From Ecdyonurus torrentis (Eukaryota; Arthropoda; Insecta; Ephemeroptera; Heptageniidae), in the NCBI GenBank assembly GCA_949318235.1, contig OX439129.1:38628601-38692600 (forward strand): a DNA stretch of 64,000 nt. The letters are read 5' to 3'. A program made the translations under genes and the position numbers. The first letter of the stretch is position 1. The number at the start of each line of letters is the position of its first letter. Shown one piece after another: positions 1-10,100 of this stretch. The notes below the pieces were generated by a model, which ran no database searches, was not told the origin of the DNA, and was given only the letters and a program-made list of their open reading frames with translations.

Positions 1-106
1 ATATACTGAGATGTTACTAAAATTAAGTCATATAAGTTTAACTTATTTGCTGGAAGAAAAACATATTACATTAACAGAGATTGTAAATTAGTCAAACTTG
101 ACAGAT

Positions 107-108
<2 letters not shown>

Positions 109-159
<51 letters not shown>

Positions 160-175
160 AGAGAGAGAGAGAGAG
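109..175. repeat. (GA)n microsatellite
   Basis: About 33 GA dinucleotides with one interruption. It lies downstream of the last visible POLR3F exon, presumably inside that gene's next intron. Confidence 0.95.
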
Positions 176-313
176 TATTTGTAGTGTCACATTGGTGAAA
201 GAATGAGACCAGCACCTTGCTTTAAAGCAATACCCTATCCAAACCTTTATCATATTATAGCACTGGTAATGGTAGGCTTCATTCTTTCACTTGAGTGGAC
301 ATGTATATGTATA

Positions 314-352
314 TCACTGTAACTCCGCTAAAATGTCTGATGTTCATTCACT

Positions 353-385
<33 letters not shown>

Positions 386-487
386 CAAATGGCTTGAAAT
401 GGAAAAATCCAAAATTTGGAGTCAATCTGACAATATTTTTTTTCCAAGGTCAGGTGGAAATAAGACATTACAGTGGAACCACGCTGA
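314..487. mobile_element. TA-flanked palindromic MITE, CTCCGC family, copy 1
   Basis: The left arm (ACTCCGCTAAAATGTCTGAT) and the reverse complement of the right arm are imperfect inverted repeats, and the element is flanked by TA. The centre contains a T tract (357-385) and a block around TGGAAAAATCCAAAATTTGG that recurs almost unchanged in the copy at 22759-22921. A third, more diverged copy is at 27066-27224. There is no coding capacity. TA flanks fit Tc1/mariner/pogo-type elements. It lies in POLR3F intron 5, ending about 36 nt from the splice donor. Confidence 0.7.
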
Positions 488-523
488 TATATGGACTACA
501 CATTTCTGAACAAAATAACTTAC

Positions 524-3500
524 TGGGCAGGCCCCACAAGGCATACTGACGAGACTTAAAGCCTTCATGAGTGGAGTTACAAGTCGAAAACGTTCAACAG
601 TCACCCCTGAATCAGTTTTACTATCACATTCTACACGCCCAGAGTACGATAAACTGCGTAAAACTTTTCTCATATCTACTGGTTTTACTTGAACCTGAAA
701 CAAACAGTATTGCCGTAACAGTGACTTAGTAACAAATAATTTGTTAATAGCTTATAATATGCTTTGTGGTTTTATTTTGTATAGGCCTATTATTTTTACT
801 GGACAAGTTTTAATTTAGATTGTAAGGGGAAAAAAAAGATAAAGTAATTAAGAGAAAAAAAATCTTTACTGTATTTTTTATCTTTTGTGGTCCATGTATC
901 ATAATATATGTAGGCCTACTTATAAGGAAAAAAACATTGAGGTTGATATTAATAAAAGACAAAAAAATTGTAGGTAGAGATTAGAGCACGTTGAATTGAA
1001 AATTAATAAATCGCAAAGATTCTCTAATTTATATAGTAAATGAGGGATGAGAGGGACCAAATATTATAGCATAATATGCTAGTTTAATAAATGAATTACA
1101 CATGTAATTAATTAAATAAACTGGCACAAGCTAGAATATTTGGTCCCTCTCATCCCTAATGTACTGTATAAATTACAGAATCTTCAAGTTTCATAAATTT
1201 TCCATAAAATTTCTATTCAGCGAGCTCAAATCTCTATCTAATATTTTCTAAATATTATGTGTGGTAATTTGATTGAAATTAAAAACTTTAGAGTAAAATT
1301 TTAATTTCTTTTCTTTCCAAGTTTGGAAGTGCAAACAAGTATAGACCTAAACACTTGAAATAGTGTCAAACGCTTTCCTTAAATTGCTGTTTATTATTAT
1401 TTGTGAGCTACCAAGATTTTTCATCCATACATACTACAATGCACCACTTCACAATGGTTGGGCACAACTATTACTACTACCATAAACCAGCATGGGGTTT
1501 GCACTCCCATTTACTTATATTAGTTTCTATAATTCAGGAGGAGAGAAAATGACAAATAAGCCAATTTGCAATTGCAATATGGTAATTTTTACTGTAATCA
1601 AGTTTCTGGCTATTTTGCACCCACCTCCCAATAAAACCCAGTGCGGAATTTTTTGAGGGGAAGGAAACTTTTTTTTTTTTTTTTTTTTTTTAATCCTCTT
1701 GATGACAACTCTGTGCATACAGTGTAAGCTTAAAAGTTCCAAAGCTCCTATGGCTTGTGTCCTAGAATTATTACTATCAAATTTTTTCAATGTGTTGCTA
1801 TACCTTGAATACTTTTGATCCATTGATTTTGTCACATATTTCTTCAATAGTAGCAAAACTATTATTTTTACATTGCAATGGATTTTTACTATTTTTGGCT
1901 GCTTCCTTTGCTTTTGCTTCCAATTCATTTAATGTTTTTTTGAATATGACATCAGTGAATTCAGAGTCAAATTCTTGCTGGTCTGAATAGAACAAATCTC
2001 CAGTTACTGATGTATCTGGTTCTAGCTCATATAACATTAGTACTTTCTTCTTGCCAGCCTAAACAGAAATTTAGTATCATCATTTAACAGGTGCTAAAGA
2101 TTTTTTAACATTACATTTACTTACAACAACAACAACAACAAAGGAAAAAAGGAAATTATTGAATAATATTTACCAAAACACTTTTAACAGATTTGATTTT
2201 TTTCTTTCGTTCTAAACTCTTGATAACTCTGTTCATGGTAGTGTTTGGTACTAAGCCAATTTTTCTTTTGATGTCTTGAGTCCAAATTCCTTTATTACCA
2301 GCTTTAGATATACATTCATAGACTAGTACTTCATCAGAGTCTAGTCCTTCATAAGAAATGTCTTTTAACTTGCAGTAAACTTGCTTGTCTGCTCCTTGGC
2401 TCATCTCCAACTTACCCTGAAATAATAGTCAAAGAAAGATTAAGGCGGGATTTATCCAAGATACTGTACTACAACAGTATATTTGCAATTACACAATAGG
2501 CCTAATGGTACTAGCTTTCCCTCTCGGTCAAAGTTTTTTTTTTTTTTAACATTACCAGTAAGTGTGCCATAAGATTCATAAAATATATCTTTAATGAACA
2601 GGTCATACTCTTCATTGGGGCTCATTGCTCAGCACTTGGTAGGTCTATCAGCTTCAAGCAAACTTATATGATCAGTTCAGGATGTGCTATCCTCAGTTTT
2701 AAGCTCACAGCAAAATCGACCCCCCCCCCCCCCCACACACAAAACAATGACCTGACAGAAAGGGTGAGCCAATATGCACTTATCTGTGGCAATAAGGTTA
2801 CATGGATGAGACACCACTTTCCATAGAAAGGGGCTCAAAACTGAGTGCTAGGTCGCCTACTGTTAGCTCAAAATAGCTGCAGACCTTTTCAGTAACTTAT
2901 TGTCACTCAATAAGTCACAGGTACTTGGAGCTTCTGCTATATAAAACAGGTGTGAATTCTCCAGAGGTAGCTGCAAACTTTTGCAAAGTGTAGATCGGTC
3001 ATTCTTTGGAAATTTGTAAAGTGCAGAAGCTTCATTTTGATGTGAGAAGATCATATTGTTACTATCATTATATTTTGTCTCTATCACGTCGAAATGGTTC
3101 TTCTGAAGTTATTGCATGAACCTGATGTGTGGTGCATTTGTATAGGGTTTACTGTAGCTGATGCGCCACGCACCGGGTTTGTGATAACGTTTTAACGTGA
3201 TAGAGATGATGTGAAAAAAATGTAAAAAAAAAAATATATGTAATTAGCAATTTACATAATTTTGATGAGGGACAAAAGTTCATAGAAAAGTATTTGCATG
3301 TATGCCGAGCAATGAGCTGGCAACCTTCACTCAGTTTTAAGCCCTGTTCTTTTGAAAGCAGTACTGTATCTCCTCTCATATCATACTTATGCCATGAATC
3401 ACCTAGTTAACACATGCAATGTGCTTACATGTGTTAATAAAGTAAAAGGAAAGTACATGCGTAAATGCAACATTTTTTAATGCACTCCTCTATAATAAAG

Positions 3501-5844
3501 AAAAGCATAGATGCCAGCAAGGGCCTTACTACAGTATAAGTTCTATAGAGTGGTTGAGGTTTCACATGGCATTAAGTTCTAGTTATAAATGTTTATATAA
3601 CTGAGAGCTTTCATCATATCGTTATGACCTATCAACCAAAAAAGAAACGTGCTTAATAAGTTTGTTTGTTGTTGGTTGGTTTATAAAGCCCAGGACTATA
3701 GTAACTTGTTGTTGTTGTTGTTGTTGTTGTAACACACACACAAGCGGGAGTTGTGTACACATTACTGTATTTTTAGCAACTGAATGCTATTTTTTAATCT
3801 TTTTTTTTTTTAAACCTTTTTGTTTTTATATCATCTTAATTTCAACGTAGACCCCGCACTTACACTCTTTTGGGATCCAAATACCAAATCTGTGTAACAT
3901 CATCGGACCAGTGCTCGTTAACGTGAAATCATGTTTCCGTTTTAACGGCCGCACATGATGGCAGCACCCAATTAAGGGAGCACATGGTCATGCCATCATG
4001 TGAGGACAGCTACGCTTCATTACCTGCATGAGAACTGAGACTTTTTACAGTCGTTCACCCATCCAAGTATTGACCACGCTCGACGTTGCTGAACTTCGGT
4101 GATCACACGGGAACCGGTTCAGACAACGCGATAAGGCTGCCCCTTTAAAGGTAAACTATAAAGGTAGTTCAGTCGATTCACTAAAAGCGGTTTTTTGTTT
4201 CACACCGTCCTATCTAAGCCCATGTCAAAAGGGATCACTTTAATAAATCCTAGCGCAACTAATACAAATTGTCAGGACATAAAAATCACATCAGAACATG
4301 CCTAAACAAGTCAGCTAGTGTTTTTAAATCTATGAATATTTTCCTCAGTTGATTAGTATTATTAATTAATGATTTTCTGAGACGTAGTAATCCGCCGCTG
4401 AGATTGGCTGTCGAAGTGACTTCGGGCATCTCCGCAAAAGCGGTTTTCTCTCTACGCCAATCACAGGGCTACAAAATGTTGTTACACCCTTGTAAATAAG
4501 AAGAATGCGGTGACCATACTACCTATTTTATTTACTATACCCAGGACAGCAGTCGTTTCTTATCGCAATTCTCATCCCATCCCTGCGATACTGTCCATAA
4601 AGTTAGTATGGTCCAAACTTTATTGCTGCACTAAGAAAATCACTAAGAAAGGACCGCTGTCTTAGGCATTAGCAATTTAATGCTATTATAGCAACACTTG
4701 TTTAAACTTGGATTAAGATGTTTATTCTGTTATATGTATGATGTGTATCTATTAGATACACCTATCTCTATTACAATTTTGCATAATGAGTGTACATATG
4801 TATATGTCAGCATCAAAACCCGAAATTGACCCAAACTAGGTATTTTTGCTCATTTCGGCTTTTGGTTCGTCACTTTTTGCCAAAACCCGGAATGCCCCTT
4901 TATTTCGGCTTTTGGTCACGAAATTTTGATCCATACTAGTTTTGAGCATTTTGCAAAAAGCAAAACCCGGTGTAAACATTTATATCTAGTTTTGGTCTTT
5001 GAATTTTGACCAGAACTAGTTGTGGTCAAAATAGAAAAATCAAAACCCGAAAAATGAACATTTCTCAACTCAGAATTTTATGAAATGATAAAAGACTATC
5101 ATTATATTATAAATGCACGATGTTTTGGTATTATAATTGAGGTGTTGAAACAATATATTTTATTATTTTACTTGAAATGCAAAATATATGGCCTGAAAGA
5201 TTAATTTGATTAGAATGCGCTGACCATAATCTCTAAATCTTATGGCTATAGATACGGAATATAAATTGAGACAATACGAAAAATAAACTTACTGTTTGAC
5301 CTAGCAATGGACCACTTGCAATGAGCGAACTTTTTAAAATAATTTGAAATTTTCTTAATGCATTTCTTACAAAAAAAAAACTTAAAAATCATTTTCCCTT
5401 TTTGCAACAATTACAAACATTTTATTGCAAGTGGTCCATTCAGTAATGGTAGTAATAGAGTATATTATTATTAATTTAAGGGGCTACTTACGATTAAATG
5501 TAAATTAAGAGCTAATCCATTAAACCACTAACCAAATGTTCACTTATAATTTGCGCACCAACAATATACGTGTGTTGTGAACTTTTTAAATTCAAACACT
5601 TTCTTATCCTCTTTCTAACGAATATTATGCAGTTATAAACCATGTTTTCAGCACAGAGACAAACAGTCAACTGAATATACGCACAAGAAATATTTTAAAA
5701 TAAATCGTTATCACTGGAGAAAGTAAGGTGGACTTGAACTTTGAACCAATATGAGGGAAATTAGTCATAAGTCATAATAATATCACTCTTATTATTGTAA
5801 ATTAAAATAAATATTTTTACTTTTTATATTTAACGGGTCGTGAT

Positions 5845-5913
<69 letters not shown>

Positions 5914-6723
5914 TATCAAATAATTGTGTTGAGAAATGTTCATTTTTCGGGTTTTGATTTTTCTATTTTGACCACAACTAGTTCTGGTTAAAATTCAAAG
6001 ACCAAAACTAGATATAAATGTTTACACCGGGTTTTGCTTTTTGCGAAATGCTCAAAACTAGTATGGATCAAAATTTCGTGACCAAAAGCCGAAATAAAGT
6101 GGCATTCCGGGTTTTGGCAAAAAGCGACGAACCAAAAGCCGAAATGAGCAAAAATACCTAGTTTGGGTCAATTTCGGGTTTTGATGCTAACATATGTGTA
6201 TCATAAAGTATTAACAAACCTTTTGGAGAAGACTGTTGATTGCCTGTCGCAATATTTCACCTGATGAAGTTTGCACATGCTGACCAATCTCATCTACGAG
6301 AATATTGTCCTCTATCCCAGGTATTTGCAATATTCTGTAAAAATTATAAGAATGAATGTATGATATGTACATCATGCATGTAGAACTATCGCATTAAACT
6401 TGATGTCTAGTCTATGTATGTATATCAACATATCCCGGACAGAGAGGTATATGATTGCATATAATTTGTGTATGCTATATGCTATATGTACCGCAAGGAA
6501 ATGAAAAAAACTGCACAACTATAGACTGAAAAGCATTACTAAAATTGCAGGTTATTCAATTCATGTCGGTACATGCTGGCCAGACTGACATGCAGGTTAG
6601 GCCACATTATGTTCCATTGTCCATTCCAATGGAATGGTATAATTAAAGTTGCATAAATAAACACAATAAATAAATTATAAAGTTTAATTACTTTTCTTCG
6701 ACCTGTTGTTGCTCCGCTTCCAT
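524..6723 (-). CDS. POLR3F: RNA polymerase III subunit RPC6 (RPC39/POLR3F), 3' end off window
   Basis: This is a Pol III-specific subunit of the RPC3-RPC6-RPC7 trimer, which acts in initiation through tandem winged-helix domains. Coding exons on the minus strand are 6723-6692, 6334-6220, 2416-2174, 2058-1804 and 694-524. All introns are GT-AG; the first splits a codon (phase 2) and the others are phase 0. They give 272 residues (49, then 81, 85 and 57). Recognition rests on family-specific blocks: AGNKGIW followed by an RDI-like helix (exon 3), LYELEPDTSVTG and FYSDQQEFDSEF (exon 4), and PCGACP (exon 5), which supplies two cysteines of the C-terminal iron-sulphur site. The exon after PCGACP, with the remaining cysteines and about 25 C-terminal residues, is not in the window; GTAAGT follows directly. 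The start codon has an in-frame stop 14 codons upstream. Introns 2 and 4 carry transposon insertions. Confidence 0.93.
945..1260. mobile_element. Palindromic MITE, family B, diverged copy 1
   Basis: The left arm starts around TAGAGATTAGAGCACGTTGA and the right arm is its degenerate reverse complement; inner arms carry GGATGAGAGGGACC and GGTCCCTCTCATCC. The same arms occur at 17941-18290 and 31338-31936, where the pairing is far better preserved, so this is the oldest or most eroded copy. It lies in POLR3F intron 4 and has no ORF. Confidence 0.75.
2560..2700. repeat. Dispersed repeat shared with WARS1 intron 5
   Basis: A segment of about 100 bp around TGGTAGGTCTATCA, preceded by a GCTCAxTGCTCAGC block, recurs at about 10085-10215. 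Both also share a GTGCCATAAG-like stretch upstream. It has no coding potential and its boundaries are uncertain. It lies in POLR3F intron 2. Confidence 0.45.
3850..4143 (-). mobile_element. 5S rRNA-derived SINE or 5S pseudogene
   Basis: Read on the minus strand, 4143-4049 matches most of a 5S rRNA, including GATCACCGAAGTTCAGCAAC and TACTTGGATGGGTGA, which cover the internal Pol III promoter (box A, intermediate element, box C). The 5S 3' end is replaced by unrelated sequence continuing to about 3850. A 5S head fused to an unrelated body is the layout of SINE3-class retroposons. A truncated 5S pseudogene is the alternative. It lies in POLR3F intron 2, in the same transcriptional sense. Confidence 0.7.
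4541..4666. mobile_element. Palindromic MITE, GGACAGC family, copy 1
   Basis: The arms CCAGGACAGCAGTCGTTTC and GAAAGGACCGCTGTCTTAGG are inverted repeats, with a CCATAAAGTTAG block in the middle. A second copy in opposite orientation, with intact TTAA flanks, is at 14664-14795. Non-coding. Confidence 0.65.
4805..6192. mobile_element. Non-autonomous long-TIR element, copy 1
   Basis: This element of about 1.39 kb has inverted arms of roughly 270 bp (4805-5075 and 5930-6192), ends reading TGTYAGCATCAAAACCC, and is flanked by TA. Each arm alternates AAAACCCG boxes and ACTAG boxes about every 60 bp. The centre has a second inverted repeat around TGGACCACTTGCAA (about 5308-5446) and a (TC)n tract at 5849-5909. 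No transposase ORF is visible. A second copy in opposite orientation is at 28150-29569. It sits in POLR3F intron 2, its right end about 27 nt from that intron's splice donor. Confidence 0.8.
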
Positions 6724-7004
6724 GATTTTTAATACTGATAATTTTTCTAGGAGAAAAAGTTTCTAAACGTGGTGTAATTTTGTATGTGACCTATCCTTTT
6801 AAAACCAAAACAAACACACTACAGCAAAGAAATTATATAGTATACTTCAAAATTAACTTGTTTAAAATTATTAAACCTCAAAAGTCTGCGCACAAAACAA
6901 ATAACACGCTGAATAACAGTTAACATTTTTCTACTGCGCATATAAAGTAAAGGCGCGTAGCATGATACATCACAAAGTAAAAGTTTCGTATCTTCAATCT
7001 TCAA

Positions 7005-7037
<33 letters not shown>

Positions 7038-7157
7038 AGCTGAAGAAAAAAAGGAAATTTGAGATGATGAAATTATAAGCTGATTTAGCCACGTTTTCGA
7101 AGATTTTCTTCATAAATCTTTACTGTGCCCATAGTGTGATCTACCTATTGATTTATT
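6724..7157. promoter_or_regulatory. Probable bidirectional promoter of POLR3F and WARS1
   Basis: This 434-bp gap separates the divergent start codons of two housekeeping genes, so both promoters and 5' untranslated sequences must lie here unless there are upstream non-coding exons. It contains an A tract of 31 at 7006-7036. No clear TATA box is placed consistently for either gene. Assignment is from gene geometry rather than recognised motifs. Confidence 0.6.
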
Positions 7158-10100
7158 ATGGCAACTGAAAATATAACAAATGATATGTCAGCCATACAAC
7201 TATCAGAACGAGCTGCAGCAGACGGTTCAGCAGACTGTGAGGAGGAAGATGTTGTGAACCCATGGAGTGTTTCTTGCAAATCCCAAACTGGCATTGACTA
7301 CGATAAACTTATTAGTAAGTTGTGTTTGTTTCGGTGTCACTAGCATTCTACAATTTAAAGCACAGTAAAAAGCGTCGCATTGCGCATCAACTTCACTGTT
7401 GATACAGTCATATCTCATCATAAAAACATACCGGTACCATGCATACATAACATAAATATAATATCATACATACATGATACTATTAATTTGCATAGGTAGC
7501 TATTTAGACCGGCATACTAGTCATATGCATGTAAAAATGAATGAATAAATAAATATTTTGAGCAAAAGATATTTCTATACATATGTATGTATGGGCTCGC
7601 AATACATAGAGGCAAATTGCGTTTTCCTCATTAGAGAAGCATTTATTCGTTGCAGGTTGCCACGTATATGCCCCTTTCTGAACATTTGTCAAGAGCTGTG
7701 TGTATATATGTATACATATGTACAGCTCTGGCCAAAAGTTTAAGAACGGGGCAGCGGCGTAAAGATAACATAGAGTGTTTGTGGGTTGCCTATGCAAATC
7801 GTTCTCAAGCTTTTGGCGAGAGCTGTACAGTGCAGTATTATATTTGCATGCACGCATAAATACATACTATTTTCTGGGATTTGCTTTATCAGTTAAAAAT
7901 GTGAGTTAAATTCGTCACCACTTTGTAATGTTTGCAATTTTTTTGTCAAAAGTTTAATTTGTGTCTTTCATTCGTGTTTTTATATTCCAGAGAGATTTGG
8001 CAGCTCCAAAATTGATGCTGAAGTTATTGAACGATTTGAAAAGATTACAGGCCATGCAGCCCATCATTTCCTTAGACGAGGTATTTTTTTCTCGCATCGA
8101 GATTTGCATACCATCTTGACAGCCCATGAACAGGGTAAAAAATTTTACCTGTACACTGGCCGAGGACCTTCTTCAGCATCAATGCATCTTGGACATTTAG
8201 TTCCATTTATCTTTACAAAGTAAGTCCACATATATATAATACAATGTGTGCTTAGAAGGTGGATCTGATGATTCTGATGGCAGTGTCACTAAAGCATATC
8301 GCCCTTGTTGCGTCCAATGGAAGTACATCCATTTGGTCAGATTCGATGCTGCTGGCGCATCCACCATAAGCTTAACAAATAAAACCAAGTGTACACCCTT
8401 TGTGGTACTGGATTAAAATGCAAGTAGACACCTTTTGTAAAACGATCTTGAAATGCAAGTATACCCTTTGGAGTAACAAGGGTGATAATATATTATAGGC
8501 TCATCTATCAATAACATACATCCATTTGGCCAACATAGCTACTGTATTTTATGACTTTCATACAAGCAAATTTATATGTATAAATGGACAAAAAATTATT
8601 GATTAAGCGTAACTGCGCCACTTTAATTATAATGTTTATGTTTATGCAAACCTGCCCATGTGGTGTAGTGGTTAGCGTGCTCGTTTGGCACGCTGGAGGT
8701 TCGGCGTTCGTTACCAAGCCGGGTTGGCCTTGAAAGGCCAGCTTGTAAGAGCAGTGGTTAGAACGGTGAAGTTTCAGTGTGTTTCAATGTGTACGTTTCC
8801 GCTGCAGTGCGTGGGTTGGCCAGGCAGTTTGTCCACCTCTCGTCCATAGTGGCGAGTGCTGCCTTCGTAAGATTTGGTGGTCCGAGCTGCACAGGTCTGG
8901 TATTAGGAGCCCAGAGGAGTGTGGTATTAAGGGTAGAGCCTGTGGTCTGGCAAGCCACAGATCATTGTAAGCCCTCTTACTAAAAAGGATTCGTCCTGGC
9001 CTACCCCGAAAGGGATTATGGCATCATGATATGTATGTATGTATGTGTTATTTCAGGTGGCTTCAAGATGTTTTTGATGTACCACTTGTGATTCAGCTTA
9101 CCGATGATGAGAAGTGTCTTTGGAAGGACATAAAACTAGAAGATGCTAATAAACTAGCTTATGAAAACATCAAGGACATCATTGCTTGTGGTTTTGATCC
9201 AGAGAAAACATTCATTTTCTCTGATCTAGATTTTATTGGGTAAGAATTTATATTTGTGGCATGTCACTTTGCTGATGTGAACTCTGTTTCATATATTTGA
9301 TAGTATTAATATTATTATTTTAATTATTACATAATATGTTTCATAGACAATGCCCAGGATTTTATCAAAATATGGTCAGAATACAGAAGTGTGTTACCTT
9401 CAATCAAGTTAAAGGCATCTTTGGCTTTGGAGATAGTGATGTCATTGGAAAGATAAGCTTCCCATCTATCCAAGCGGCACCGTCATTCTCTTCCTCATTT
9501 CCATTCATCTTTGGCAAAGCAAAAGTTCATTGCCTCATTCCTTGTGCTATTGATCAGGTATTTGAAATAATTACACTTTAGTAGCACTTAATATACTGCA
9601 CTTTAAATAGCTTGCTATATATAATTTTATTGTTATTTTAAACATCAAAGCATTGGCTTGATTATTATTTAAATTATAATATTTAATCACTAAAAACTAA
9701 AATTATTTTTAACTTAAAAATGTACCAACGTTAAAAGTGTATTCATGCTACTTTAGGATCCTTACTTCCGCATGACAAGAGATGTGGCACCAAGAATTGG
9801 ATTTCCAAAGCCTGCTCTAATGCACTCTAGTTTCTTCCCTGCCCTACAAGGAGCCCAGACTAAGATGTCAGCCAGTGAAGGAAATACTGCAATCTTCCTC
9901 ACTGACACACCAAAGCAAATTAAAAACAAGGTAAAGTATAATAAAAATAATAGGATTGTAACAAGTAAAACTAACTAATAAGATGAAGTTGTACACCTTA
10001 CTATGCAGGTATGGTATTGGTTCACCCTCTCATTCATTCATTCATTAATGTTATTATTATTATTATTAGGCCTATATATTATTTTAACATTGCTGGTGCC

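Noticed and set aside
1..523. Last exon of POLR3F inside the window
   Set aside because: I looked on the minus strand for the expected short exon with the remaining cysteines and the terminal Trp-Leu block and did not find it; it is probably beyond the left edge.
3078..3207. MITE with TCTCTATCACGT ends
   Set aside because: Only the outer 12 bp pair; the inner arms do not, so coincidence is possible.
4049..4143. Functional 5S rRNA gene
   Set aside because: The 5' and 3' terminal segments do not pair and the 3' end is replaced by unrelated sequence.
8654..8720. Functional tRNA gene
   Set aside because: A and B boxes are present, but the acceptor ends do not pair, the T arm is imperfect and a SINE-like body with repeat tail follows directly.
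8777..8983. Overlapping open frames in WARS1 intron 2
   Set aside because: They lie in the body of the tRNA-derived SINE and occur in several frames at once.
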